DNA of 64,000 nt. Origin: Oceanispirochaeta crateris (GTDB lineage Bacteria; Spirochaetota; Spirochaetia; DSM-2461). Of the stretch, positions 1-8,517 are shown one piece after another (the first letter of the stretch is position 1; every line of letters begins with the position of its first letter). The stretch spans positions 2,744,439 to 2,808,438 of the forward strand of contig NZ_CP036150.1 of NCBI RefSeq assembly GCF_008329965.1. Direction: 5' to 3'. The position numbers and the translations under genes were made by a program. The notes under the pieces are model-generated. The model was not told the DNA's origin and did not search any database. It saw nothing but the letters and a program-made list of their open reading frames with translations.

Positions 1-114
1 GGAGCTTCCGCCTGTTACTAAAGCCGCTTTTTTACCTTTGAGTGTCGCAAGCTTTTCCATAGAACCTTCACCATATACGATGTCTCTTGGAATAGAAAAA
101 TTCATAACTGCCAT
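1..114 (-). CDS. iron-containing alcohol dehydrogenase, N-terminal fragment
   Basis: Only the first 38 codons are in the window; the gene continues past the left edge on the minus strand. The fragment begins MAVMNFSIPRDIVYGEG and ends LVTGGSS, which matches the start of group III Fe-dependent alcohol dehydrogenases (the GGSS lies in the NAD(P)-binding fold). These enzymes interconvert aldehydes and alcohols at the end of fermentation. The ATG at 112-114 has a GGGAG ribosome site about 8 bases upstream (seen as ctccc at 121-125). The promoter carries the same TTTATTATCGATAT word as the two hydrogenase operons, so it probably belongs to that regulon. Family call is good; substrate is unknown. 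Confidence 0.72.
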   Translation of the reverse strand, partial: MAVMNFSIPRDIVYGEGSMEKLATLKGKKAALVTGGSS

Positions 115-137
115 ATTACTCTCCCATTTATAGATAT

Positions 138-183
138 TTTATTATCGATATTTTAATATCTTTAAAATTGAGGATTCTGTCAA
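138..183 (-). promoter_or_regulatory. promoter and shared TATCGATA operator of the alcohol dehydrogenase
   Basis: On the minus strand TTGACA (178-183) and GATATT (155-160) are separated by 17 bases, a good sigma-70 promoter. The word TTTATTATCGATAT lies at 138-151, just past the -10 and over the likely start of transcription, a position typical of a repressor site. The same word occurs at 4046-4059 and 14604-14617. Confidence 0.6.
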
Positions 184-290
184 GAGAAATGAAAATTTAA
201 TTGAAAATTATTTATAGAACCCTGAAGAAGGGCTCCCACCCGTGTCTAAAAGACAGAAGACCACCAATGGACAGAACGGGCCTAGTGGAA

Positions 291-1613
291 TCAGTCCAGC
301 CTGTCGGCCATCCCATACTCAATGAGTTTGTTTTGTATGGTTCTTCTGGTAATGCCGAGTTCCTGGGCGGCTTTGGTCCTGTTTCCCTCCCAGCGGAGAA
401 GAGACTCCAGAATGAGTTCCTTTTCCATGGCACGCAAAGTACCCGGTTTTTCCTGAACATGAACCACACCGGTTGAACTGGGCAACTCCAGATCTTCAGG
501 GCGGATCGTAGTCTCATCTACATAGATACAGGCCCTTTCCAGAATATTTTCCAATTCTCTTATATTGCCGGGAAATGAGTAAGATTCAAGAAGCATAACA
601 GCCTCTGGGCTAATGTTGTTTATGGAGCTCCCCATCTTTAAATTCAAATTCTTAAGCAGAAGTGATGCCAAGGGAATGATATCTTCCTTTCTCTCCCTTA
701 GGGGCGGAAGTTCCAGGCGGGCTACATTGAGACGGTAAAATAGATCTTCCCGGAAGCTCCCCTTTTTAACTGAGTCCTCAAGAGTCTTATTGGTAGCAGA
801 AATAATTCTGGCTTTGATGGGAATTTCCTCGATGCCACCCAGTCTTCTGATCCTCTTTTCCTGGAGGACTCGAAGCAGTTTAACCTGCATGCCTGAAGAC
901 ATTTCTCCAATTTCATCAAGGAACAGAGTCCCCTCTGCTGCAGCCTCAAAAAGACCGATTTTCCTTCTGTCAGCACCCGTAAAAGCCCCTTTTTCATGAC
1001 CGAAGAGTTCACTTTCAAGAAGCTCCTCGGGGACACCCCCCACATTGATGCTCAAAAAGGGCCCCTCCGCATGACCGGAGAGCTGATGAATATATCGGGC
1101 AGTAACCTCCTTTCCACTTCCACTTTCACCTGTGATGAGAACCGTCGAAGGGGTCGGGGCTATTCTCTGAATTCTCTTTTTCATCTGCTTCATCCTTGAA
1201 GAATGGGCGATGTAGCTGTCATTTTGCTCTTTAGAATAGAGGGCTCGTTTCAGTGATTGGGCATTGGCCGCATTTTTAATCCGATGAATCAGAACATCCG
1301 GTTCAAAGGGTTTTACCATGTAGTCATAGGCCCCTAGTTTGAGAGCCTTGACGGCATCATCTGCCTGACCAAAGGCTGAAATCATAATCATGGGAATATC
1401 AAAGGATTTTTCCTTCAGCCAAGCCAATAATTCAAGACCATCCATTCCAGGCATTTTGAGGTCACTGACAATAATATCAACGTCATCACTTTCAACAATA
1501 CGCTGGGCAGCGAAACCGTTTTCTGCGGAGAGTCCCTCAATTCCCTCCAGATTCAAGAGCTTCACAACGATCTCACGAATATTCGTCTCATCATCAACAA
1601 TTAAAACTTTCAT
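291..1613 (-). CDS. sigma-54-dependent response regulator (NtrC family)
   Basis: A 440-residue activator of RNA polymerase-sigma-54. It has a receiver domain (about 1-115, phosphoacceptor Asp51 in SDLKMPG), an AAA+ domain (about 135-370) with Walker A GESGSGKE, the sigma-54 contact loop GAFTGA and FLDEIGEM, and a Fis-type helix-turn-helix at the end ([18 protein letters not shown]). All motifs for ATP hydrolysis and sigma-54 remodelling are intact. It lies 22 bases downstream of its partner histidine kinase in the same transcript. The likely target is the divergent secreted-protein gene at 3074, which has a sigma-54 promoter; that pairing is an inference from position. Confidence 0.92.
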   Translation of the reverse strand: MKVLIVDDETNIREIVVKLLNLEGIEGLSAENGFAAQRIVESDDVDIIVSDLKMPGMDGLELLAWLKEKSFDIPMIMISAFGQADDAVKALKLGAYDYMVKPFEPDVLIHRIKNAANAQSLKRALYSKEQNDSYIAHSSRMKQMKKRIQRIAPTPSTVLITGESGSGKEVTARYIHQLSGHAEGPFLSINVGGVPEELLESELFGHEKGAFTGADRRKIGLFEAAAEGTLFLDEIGEMSSGMQVKLLRVLQEKRIRRLGGIEEIPIKARIISATNKTLEDSVKKGSFREDLFYRLNVARLELPPLRERKEDIIPLASLLLKNLNLKMGSSINNISPEAVMLLESYSFPGNIRELENILERACIYVDETTIRPEDLELPSSTGVVHVQEKPGTLRAMEKELILESLLRWEGNRTKAAQELGITRRTIQNKLIEYGMADRLD

Positions 1614-1635
1614 ATTTGCATATTCCTCTAGAACC

Positions 1636-2856
1636 TTATTTTAGGGGAAGCCAAAATGAGACGGTTGTCCCTTTGCCTTCTGATGAGTTGATTTTCATAA
1701 AGCAGTTTTTTTCATCAAGAAATTTCTTCACTACCATAAGACCGACACCGCTCCCCTTGGTTTTTGTGGTATAAAAAGGATCAAACATCCTCTTCTGGAT
1801 CTCTTCTGGAATACCAGAACCCTCGTCTTTGACACTGATATTCACTGTCTTTTTTAAAGCCATGCAATGAACTGAAATACCCCTTGGATCAGACCCGCTT
1901 TCAAGAGCATTGTTCACTAGATTTTCCATTACAGAGCGAAACCGGTCTCTGTTAAATTCAATGAACAGTTCCTTCTCTGGAATATCCCATGTTATTGATT
2001 CAGGGTATGTTGCCTTCAACTCGTTTAACGAAAGATTGAGGCTGATTCTGGAGGATTCTTCAGCAGGAGTTTTGAGGAAATCCCGGACTGTTTCCATGAG
2101 ACGGGTCAGACGATCCACCTCATCAATGATAATTCTGGTGTCTCTTGCTTCAATTTGGGGATATTTCTTCTCCAGAAGAGAACCTTGGAGCTTGATGGCG
2201 CTTAAGGGATTTTTCATCTCATGGGTCAGGGTTCTTAATGCAGTTCCCAGGATGACAAGACTCTTCTGCTCATTAAGTCTTCTGCTCAGATTCAATCCCT
2301 TTTGGTAGTAGAAAATGGCAAGGGAGAAAAAAGCAATTAGAAAAAATTGAATAAATCCATGCTGAATATCAGTCCTCTTGATTTTCTTAACGAGGTAATC
2401 GTTCTGAAATTCTATATGTATGTGAACCTTTCTTTCTTCAAAAGACATTGTGTTGTCAACAAAGTCAACTTGCTCGGGGCGAAAAAGCAATTCGGGAATA
2501 ATATTGACAACCACAAGGTCCTCTTCCATGTTCAGATATATATTATTCTGTTCATCCAAATCGAAAATCCGTGGGTCCTCTTTAATAACACCGTAGTCAT
2601 AGATGGTCTGTCCCTGCTCATCAATAATGACAAGGCCTGAAATTTCCTCTTTATGATACCGCATCTGTTCATCTGTGAAATCAGGGTAGGTTGATAAAAC
2701 TTTAAAGGCTGATCGCGTATAGTTCTCTTCAACCAGACGCAAGGCTCGCGCTTGAGAGTCTTTGATAATATAATTGGTCGAGAGAGATGCCATGACCAGA
2801 CCGAAGACCAGAGTAAAATATATGAATATGGGAACTCTGTTTTTAAACTTTTTCAT
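1636..2856 (-). CDS. membrane sensor histidine kinase
   Basis: A 406-residue kinase. A first membrane helix near residues 7-27 and a second just before the catalytic part flank an extracytoplasmic sensor of roughly 130 residues. The dimerisation domain holds the phospho-accepting His in LTHEMKNPLSAIK (about 210), followed by an ATPase domain with NLVNNALESG, DEGSGIPEE, FDPFYTTKTKGSGVGL. No HAMP domain is evident. An open frame extends to a TTG at 2922, but its added residues are unlike a kinase start, so I use the ATG at 2856, although its ribosome site is weak. It pairs with the adjacent sigma-54 regulator. Signal unknown. Confidence 0.88.
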   Translation of the reverse strand: MKKFKNRVPIFIYFTLVFGLVMASLSTNYIIKDSQARALRLVEENYTRSAFKVLSTYPDFTDEQMRYHKEEISGLVIIDEQGQTIYDYGVIKEDPRIFDLDEQNNIYLNMEEDLVVVNIIPELLFRPEQVDFVDNTMSFEERKVHIHIEFQNDYLVKKIKRTDIQHGFIQFFLIAFFSLAIFYYQKGLNLSRRLNEQKSLVILGTALRTLTHEMKNPLSAIKLQGSLLEKKYPQIEARDTRIIIDEVDRLTRLMETVRDFLKTPAEESSRISLNLSLNELKATYPESITWDIPEKELFIEFNRDRFRSVMENLVNNALESGSDPRGISVHCMALKKTVNISVKDEGSGIPEEIQKRMFDPFYTTKTKGSGVGLMVVKKFLDEKNCFMKINSSEGKGTTVSFWLPLK

Positions 2857-3017
2857 AATAATGATGATAATCAAAAAAAAATGTTGATGAAAGTGCGAAT
2901 ATTCTTCCCACTTTTCAAACAAATAGAATTTTATTCCCGGGGTTCTATCAAAGGACTAAACTATCATTTTATTCTTATTTCTTTACCATACAATCATTTA
3001 AAAAAACTACAAACAAC

Positions 3018-3035
3018 TTGGCACAGCTATTGCAA
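3018..3035 (+). promoter_or_regulatory. sigma-54 promoter of the GIN-domain gene
   Basis: TTGGCACAGCTATTGCAA matches the sigma-54 consensus TGGCAC-N5-TTGCA at every core base, with GG (3020-3021) and GC (3032-3033) exactly 12 apart. Transcription would start near 3045, 29 bases before the ATG at 3074. A sigma-54 activator and kinase are encoded divergently next door. Confidence 0.85.
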
Positions 3036-3073
3036 TAGTAGTGAGTACAAATAAATTATTTGAGGAGTTAATT

Positions 3074-3907
3074 ATGAATATGACAAAGAAAAGTATTTCT
3101 GTGATCGGGATTGCCCTGATGTCTTTGGTTTTTTCTACAGGGGCATTTGCCTTTGGAACAGTAACAGGAAGTGGTCAGACCAAAACCCTAAACAAAGAAT
3201 TTACAAGCATTGAAGAACTGGCCCTTAAAGGCATTTCTGATTTTACAATTGTAAAATCAGACACAGCCCAAGTGTCTATCACAGGGGACAAATCCTTTGT
3301 TGATATGGTAGATATGGAAGAAACAGACGGTTATCTTTACCTTGAATCTAATGCAAAGTATCCTGTTTCCGTTGTTATCAGCACTCCTTCTCTGGAAAGT
3401 CTGTTTCTAACAAAAGCTTCCATGGGAACAATTGAAGGTGATTTCAACCTGGACTCTCTTTCCATCAGCCTGATGAATAGAAGCGCCCTGAATGTTTCCG
3501 ATACTCTGGCTGTCAATGAATTAACCGTTTACGCCGGCGCCTATACAGAATTAACTGCTGAAGTAAACACAAAACTCCTCACAGTTGATTCAATGGGTAA
3601 TTCTGAAGTGACTATTTCGGGTGAAGCCAAACAGTTTAATGCCAATTTCACACAGGGATCAGGAATCTTCAACAATCTGAATGTGCAATATGCCGACATA
3701 AATGCAACTGGTAACTCTTCAATTGATGCCGTTTTTCCTGGAAATAGCATAACATCAGTGAGAGCATCCAATGACGGAGCAGTTAGCCTTGATATGAACG
3801 GTATCCTGAACGCCAGAATGAGTGGAGACAGTACTCTTGCGTACACAGGGAATATCGATTGGGTTGGAAAACAGGTATCGGATGACGCCGCAATTTCATC
3901 TCTTTAG
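3074..3907 (+). CDS. secreted GIN-domain (DUF2807-like) adhesin-type protein
   Basis: A 277-residue exported protein. A signal peptide (positively charged MNMTKK start, hydrophobic run, probable cleavage after GAFA near residue 24) is followed by repetitive beta-rich sequence with many Ser, Thr, Asn and Val and regular LxVxxSG-like turns. This resembles the putative autotransporter head GIN domain (DUF2807), a right-handed beta helix found in envelope proteins. There is no lipobox cysteine. GAGGAG at 3062-3067 sets the ATG at 3074 rather than an upstream GTG at 3041. It is under a sigma-54 promoter and followed by a terminator, so it is a single-gene unit. Its role, perhaps envelope stress or adhesion, is unproven. 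Confidence 0.8.
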   Translation: MNMTKKSISVIGIALMSLVFSTGAFAFGTVTGSGQTKTLNKEFTSIEELALKGISDFTIVKSDTAQVSITGDKSFVDMVDMEETDGYLYLESNAKYPVSVVISTPSLESLFLTKASMGTIEGDFNLDSLSISLMNRSALNVSDTLAVNELTVYAGAYTELTAEVNTKLLTVDSMGNSEVTISGEAKQFNANFTQGSGIFNNLNVQYADINATGNSSIDAVFPGNSITSVRASNDGAVSLDMNGILNARMSGDSTLAYTGNIDWVGKQVSDDAAISSL

Positions 3908-3967
3908 TTCTAATAGATCTTCTTGGGGTATCTCCAATACTCAAAGAAAAATATAAATTAAGCGTAG

Positions 3968-3996
3968 GGCCGGTAGAATCTTCTGCCGGCCTTTTT
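3968..3996 (+). terminator. rho-independent terminator after the GIN-domain gene
   Basis: GGCCGGTAGA (3968-3977) pairs with TCTGCCGGCC (3982-3991), one G-U wobble in a 10-bp stem with a 4-base loop, followed by five T. It separates the GIN-domain gene from the hydrogenase operon. Confidence 0.85.
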
Positions 3997-4019
3997 GAAT
4001 TTATTTTTAAAATTCCTAC

Positions 4020-4078
4020 TTGCCATGCCCATGCTTTTACGATACTTTATTATCGATATAGCTTTATCGATAATAAAG
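4020..4078 (+). promoter_or_regulatory. hydrogenase operon promoter with perfect 14-6-14 dyad operator
   Basis: TTGCCA (4020-4025) and TACTTT (4043-4048), 17 bases apart, form a plausible promoter. From the -10 onward lies a perfect inverted repeat: CTTTATTATCGATA (4045-4058), spacer TAGCTT, and its exact complement TATCGATAATAAAG (4065-4078). A bound protein would cover the -10 and the start site, which suggests repression. Each arm contains the smaller palindrome TATCGATA. The left arm recurs at two other promoters in the window (138 and 14604). It does not resemble the known Rex (TTGTGA-type) or FNR (TTGAT-type) sites. Promoter hexamers are a prediction; the dyad is a direct observation. 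Confidence 0.8.
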
Positions 4079-4089
4079 GAAACATAAAG

Positions 4090-4590
4090 ATGCTCAAAAC
4101 CACTGCGAATACTGAAAAACTACATAATTTCAGCAAAGTCTGTGAAATCTTGGATAAATTCGACAGACAGCCTTCAAAAATCATTCCCATTCTTCAGGCC
4201 GTACAGGAAGAGTACCGCTATCTGCCAGAAGAAATCATGACCTTTGTAGCAACCAGCCTGGGGACCTCTCCGGCTCGAGTATTTGGCATTGCCACGTTTT
4301 ACAGCCATTTTTCTCTGGAACCCAAAGGGAAATACATCATCAAGGTTTGTGACGGCACTGCCTGTCATGTCAAAGGATCTTCCGGATTGGTCGAAACAAT
4401 CCAAAGAGAACTCAATCTCTCAGAAAAGAATCATACAACAGACGATCTTCTTTTCACCTTGGAAACTGTCTCCTGTCTGGGAGCATGCGGCCTGGCTCCG
4501 GCAGTTGTCATAAATGACAAGGTTTACGGGCAGGTCTCAAAGCAGCGGATGAAAGAACTCATTACAGAATACAAGACCATGGAGGCCTGA
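4090..4590 (+). CDS. hydC: [FeFe] hydrogenase, NuoE-like 2Fe-2S subunit (HydC)
   Basis: A 166-residue thioredoxin-fold protein of the NuoE family. It has an N-terminal helical part and a C-terminal domain with the four cluster ligands in CDGTACHVKG and SCLGACGLAP. In trimeric hydrogenases it passes electrons between the NADH-binding HydB and the catalytic HydA. Length is normal (Thermotoga HydC is about 160). It is the first gene of a five-gene operon and ends one base before the hydB start. The ATG at 4090 lies just after AAAGGA (4075-4080). Confidence 0.9.
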   Translation: MLKTTANTEKLHNFSKVCEILDKFDRQPSKIIPILQAVQEEYRYLPEEIMTFVATSLGTSPARVFGIATFYSHFSLEPKGKYIIKVCDGTACHVKGSSGLVETIQRELNLSEKNHTTDDLLFTLETVSCLGACGLAPAVVINDKVYGQVSKQRMKELITEYKTMEA

Positions 4591-4591
4591 T

Positions 4592-6499
4592 ATGGAAACA
4601 GCCATACTTGAGAAAATACAAGAAGATTTTAAAAACAGAAAAAGCTGTCTTTCCCACAGGATTGTCATCTGTGCAGGAACAGGATGTATTGCTAACGGAG
4701 CCATGGATGTGCACGAAGCCCTGGCAAAAATCATCAGAGAAAAACAACTCCCTCTCACTCTCAGTTTGAAAGAAGAAATTCCCCCAGGAGAGGAGGACCC
4801 TATTCTGATCAGCAAAAGCGGATGCCAGGGATTCTGTCAGGTGGGACCACTGGTCACCATAGAACCAGAAAACATCCTCTACACCAAAGTAAAACCAGAA
4901 CATGCAAGGGATATAATAGAACGCACAATCCTCGCTGGAGAAGTGATCACAGAACTCCTTTACAAGGAACCGCAATCGGGACAATCCTGCAAGAACCATG
5001 AAGAGATCTCTTTTTACAAGAGGCAGAACAGAATGGTACTGAAGTCATGCGGAGACATCGACCCCGAAGACATAAACAACTACATCTATTCCGGCGGTTA
5101 TATGGCAGCCAGAGACATGGTCCTGAACAAAAGTCCTCAGGAAGTCTGCGATATCGTAAAGGAAGCCGGACTCAGAGGCCGGGGCGGCGGGGGATTCAGC
5201 ACCGGTAGAAAATGGGATCTTGCTCTCAAACAGAAATCCCCTGACAAGTACATCATCTGCAATGGAGACGAAGGCGATCCGGGAGCTTTTATGGACCGGA
5301 GTGTTATGGAGGGGAATCCCCACAGCATCCTGGAAGGAATGATCATTGCAGCCAAGGCATGTGGAGGAACGGAAGGTCAGGTTTATGTGCGTATGGAATA
5401 CCCTCTGGCTGTCCGAAGAATTCAGAAGGCCATCATAGAAGCCCGGAAGAGTCACTTTTTGGGAGAAAACATCTTTGGTTCTGATTTCAGTTTTGATATT
5501 CATGTGATGGAAGGAGCCGGAGCTTTTGTCTGCGGAGAAGCCAGTGCCATGACAGAAAGTATTATGGGACGACGGGGCATGCCCCGGGTCAAACCACCAA
5601 GGACAGCAGAACAGGGATTATGGGGAAAGCCCACTGTAGTGAACAATGTGGAAACCCTGGCCTGTGTGCCCCTGATCATCAGAATGGGTGCTGATGCCTT
5701 TAAGAAGACCGGAACGACCAGCTCTCCGGGAACCAAAACATTTGCCCTGACGGGACATGTAGCCAATACCGGATTGATAGAAGTCCCTTTCGGCACCACC
5801 CTGAGAGAGATAATCTTCAACATTGGAGGAGGAGTCCTCAATGCGAAAGGAGAAATTGACAACAATGATTTCAAGGCGGTTCAGATAGGGGGTCCCTCAG
5901 GGGGATGCCTGATTGAAAAACACCTGGATATTCCCTTGGATTTTGATTCTTTAAAATCTGTGGGAGCCATGGTCGGTTCTGGCGGACTGGTTGTCATGAA
6001 CAAGAGCACCTGCATGGTGCAAATTGCCCGTTTTTTTATGAAATTCACTCAGTCTGAGAGCTGTGGAAAATGCGTCCCCTGTCGGGAGGGTACCAGACAG
6101 ATTTTGGAATTGATTGATGATGTTGCCCAGGGGCGAGGAACCCAAAAGACACTGACACTTCTGGAAGAACTCTGTGAAACCGTTCAGGAGACATCCCTCT
6201 GCGGCCTTGGAAAGTCTGCCCCCTCTCCGGTTCTCTCCACACTCAAACAATTCAGAGAAGAATGGGATGCTCATATAGAAATGAATTGTCCCACCGGAAA
6301 TTGCAAGGATCTCGTGAGCTACACCATTGCAGCCGAATCCTGCAAGGGCTGCACGGCCTGTGTGAGGGTTTGTCCGGCAGGCGCCATTTCAGGGAACAGG
6401 AAGGAAGCCCATGTCATTGATGAACAAAAGTGTATCCGCTGCGGCGCCTGTGTGGAAACTTGCCGTTTCGATGCCATCAGCGTAGGAGGTAGAGTGTGA
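4592..6499 (+). CDS. hydB: [FeFe] hydrogenase, NADH/FMN-binding subunit (HydB)
   Basis: A 635-residue NuoF-like flavoprotein. Order of domains: an N-terminal thioredoxin-like 2Fe-2S domain (CAGTGC near 28, SGCQGFC near 75), the NADH and FMN core (GRGGGGFSTGRKW, GAGAFVCGEASA), a soluble-ligand-binding beta-grasp region, a 4Fe-4S domain (SCGKCVPCREGT), and a C-terminal two-cluster ferredoxin (CKGCTACVRVCPAGAI and CIRCGACVETC). This is the architecture of HydB in bifurcating hydrogenases, where NAD(H) and ferredoxin meet. It overlaps the hydA start by 4 bases, so translation is coupled. The EASAM stretch differs from the usual EETAL of NuoF. Confidence 0.93.
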   Translation: METAILEKIQEDFKNRKSCLSHRIVICAGTGCIANGAMDVHEALAKIIREKQLPLTLSLKEEIPPGEEDPILISKSGCQGFCQVGPLVTIEPENILYTKVKPEHARDIIERTILAGEVITELLYKEPQSGQSCKNHEEISFYKRQNRMVLKSCGDIDPEDINNYIYSGGYMAARDMVLNKSPQEVCDIVKEAGLRGRGGGGFSTGRKWDLALKQKSPDKYIICNGDEGDPGAFMDRSVMEGNPHSILEGMIIAAKACGGTEGQVYVRMEYPLAVRRIQKAIIEARKSHFLGENIFGSDFSFDIHVMEGAGAFVCGEASAMTESIMGRRGMPRVKPPRTAEQGLWGKPTVVNNVETLACVPLIIRMGADAFKKTGTTSSPGTKTFALTGHVANTGLIEVPFGTTLREIIFNIGGGVLNAKGEIDNNDFKAVQIGGPSGGCLIEKHLDIPLDFDSLKSVGAMVGSGGLVVMNKSTCMVQIARFFMKFTQSESCGKCVPCREGTRQILELIDDVAQGRGTQKTLTLLEELCETVQETSLCGLGKSAPSPVLSTLKQFREEWDAHIEMNCPTGNCKDLVSYTIAAESCKGCTACVRVCPAGAISGNRKEAHVIDEQKCIRCGACVETCRFDAISVGGRV

Positions 6500-8517
6500 A
6501 TCAGAAGGGAAGTGTCACTATAAATGGAAAAAAGGTTGTCATTGAAGGAGAGAAAAACCTCCTCTCTTTGATCAGGAAATCAGGGGTGAAGATGCCCACA
6601 TTCTGCTATCATTCAGAGTTGAGTATTTACGGAGCCTGCCGTCTTTGTGTTGTAGACATTGAAGGCCGGGGCATAGATACGAGCTGCTCCACTCCACCCC
6701 GGGACGGCATGGTCATCCAGACCCATACCCCCAAGCTCAGAAAAATGCGAAAGACTCTCCTGGAACTATTGCTGGCCAATCATGACAACAGCTGTACAAG
6801 CTGTGAAAAATCCAGCGCCTGCAAATTGAAAGAGCTGGCCAATGATCTGGGTGTAAAAGAGATCCCCTACAAAAAGACCAGAGAACATCGTCTGCCCGAC
6901 CTGCTTTCTCCCAGCCTGATCCGCAATCCCGACAAATGTGTGCTTTGCGGTGACTGCGTCCGGTATTGCCATGAAATTCAGGGTGTCGGGGCCATCGATT
7001 TTGCCTACAGGGGAGAAGATGTTGTTGTCACTCCGGCATTTAATAAAAGCCTGGCCCAGGTAGACTGCATCAACTGCGGTCAATGTGCGGCAGTCTGCCC
7101 CACAGGAGCCATAGTTCCAAGAAGTGAAATTGATGATGTCTGGAATGCCCTTGCAGATAAGAAAAAATCTGTTGTGGCCCAAATCGCTCCGGCTGTTCGA
7201 GCCTCAATAGGAGAAATGTTTGATCTTCCCGACTCTTCGGTGACTCTGGGAAAAATAATGACAGCCTTGAAGAGCCTGGGATTCAAAGAGGTCTACGACA
7301 CCTCCTTTGGGGCCGACCTGACGGTGATGGAAGAAACTCAGGAATATCTGGAACGGGCCGCAAAGGGAGAGAACCTGCCCCTCTTTACATCCTGTTGTCC
7401 GGGATGGGTCAAGTATGCCGAACAGTTTCATCCCGAACTGATCTCCAATCTATCCAGCTGTATGTCTCCCCAGGGAATGGTGGGTTCTCTGGCCAAAAAA
7501 CAGTTAACCGTGACAGAACAGAAAGGAGAGGAGGACATTGTCATGGTCTCCATAATGCCCTGTACAGCTAAGAAATTTGAGAAGACCAGACCCGAACTAA
7601 GCCGCAAGGGTGTTCCCTTTATCGATTATGTCCTGACCACACAAGAACTGGGACGGATGATAAGAGAAGCAGGAATCGTATTTTCCGAATTGCCTCCCTC
7701 GGCTCCCGACCTCCCCTTCGGACTCTATTCCGAATCCGGCCTTGGTTTCGGCAGCAGCCATGGAGTCTCAGAGGCTGTAGCCCGTTATGCCTCCAGGGCT
7801 CTCAATGGTGAAGACCTGGACTCCTTCTTTCCCGAAGAAAAGGACTGTTGGAAAGAAGTGCTTTTACAGGAGGGAAACCTTAATATCAAAATGGCAATCG
7901 TATCGGGGATGAAAAACGCAGAGACACTCATCCAGAAGATGGACTCCGGCGAAGAGAAATACGACATTGTAGAGGTCATGGCCTGCCCGGGTGGCTGTAT
8001 TGCCGGAGCGGGTCAGCCTGTCTCTTACGAAAGGGAGACCATACAGAAACGGAGGACCATCCTCAAAGAAGCAGGGAATATGACTCCCATACACTGTCCG
8101 GAAGAAAATCCCTACATCCAGAAGATATATGAAAAAGTTTTAGGTGGTAAACCAGGAAGTTCAGAAGCCCATACCCTGGTGCACACCCACTATCAGAGCC
8201 GCAAGAGGATCGATAACAGGGCTCTAGAACTGACAAATACGGGACATGAAACACCTGTTGAAATTAACGTTTGTGTAGGGACCAGCTGTTTCTTGAGAGG
8301 TTCCCAGGAGATCCTTTCAGGAATGACTCACAAAATGGATCAAGAAGGATGGAAACACAGAATAGATTTGAAGGCGACCTTCTGCAGTGAAAACTGTTCC
8401 CATGGCCCCACAGTCACAGTGGGAAAGACGAAGATCCATAAGGCAACAATGGCCTCAGTCATTGAAGAAGTCGAAAATCAGCTGGCTCTGAAACCAAAAC
8501 AGGAGTTGCCCCTATGA
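6496..8517 (+). CDS. hydA: [FeFe] hydrogenase catalytic subunit (HydA, group A)
   Basis: A 673-residue catalytic subunit. N-terminal 2Fe-2S domain (CYHSELSIYGACRLC), His-ligated 4Fe-4S segment (HDNSCTSCEKSSAC), two-cluster ferredoxin (CVLCGDCVRYCHE, CINCGQCAAVCPTGA), then the H-cluster domain with all three signatures: TSCCPGW, MPCTAKKFE and EVMACPGGCIAGAGQP (GAGQP where GGGQP is usual). The small-subunit-like tail is present, and a C-terminal thioredoxin-like 2Fe-2S domain follows (CVGTSC, CSENCSHGP), as in trimeric HydABC enzymes. It reduces protons with electrons from ferredoxin and NADH, or the reverse. The GTG start at 6496 overlaps hydB; its stop overlaps nfnA by 4 bases. Confidence 0.95.
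   Translation: MNQKGSVTINGKKVVIEGEKNLLSLIRKSGVKMPTFCYHSELSIYGACRLCVVDIEGRGIDTSCSTPPRDGMVIQTHTPKLRKMRKTLLELLLANHDNSCTSCEKSSACKLKELANDLGVKEIPYKKTREHRLPDLLSPSLIRNPDKCVLCGDCVRYCHEIQGVGAIDFAYRGEDVVVTPAFNKSLAQVDCINCGQCAAVCPTGAIVPRSEIDDVWNALADKKKSVVAQIAPAVRASIGEMFDLPDSSVTLGKIMTALKSLGFKEVYDTSFGADLTVMEETQEYLERAAKGENLPLFTSCCPGWVKYAEQFHPELISNLSSCMSPQGMVGSLAKKQLTVTEQKGEEDIVMVSIMPCTAKKFEKTRPELSRKGVPFIDYVLTTQELGRMIREAGIVFSELPPSAPDLPFGLYSESGLGFGSSHGVSEAVARYASRALNGEDLDSFFPEEKDCWKEVLLQEGNLNIKMAIVSGMKNAETLIQKMDSGEEKYDIVEVMACPGGCIAGAGQPVSYERETIQKRRTILKEAGNMTPIHCPEENPYIQKIYEKVLGGKPGSSEAHTLVHTHYQSRKRIDNRALELTNTGHETPVEINVCVGTSCFLRGSQEILSGMTHKMDQEGWKHRIDLKATFCSENCSHGPTVTVGKTKIHKATMASVIEEVENQLALKPKQELPL

Noticed and set aside
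4045..4078. Rex (NADH-sensing) operator at the hydrogenase promoter
   Set aside because: Known Rex sites have TTGTGA/TTGTTA arms with a short spacer; this dyad has TATCGATA arms and does not match.
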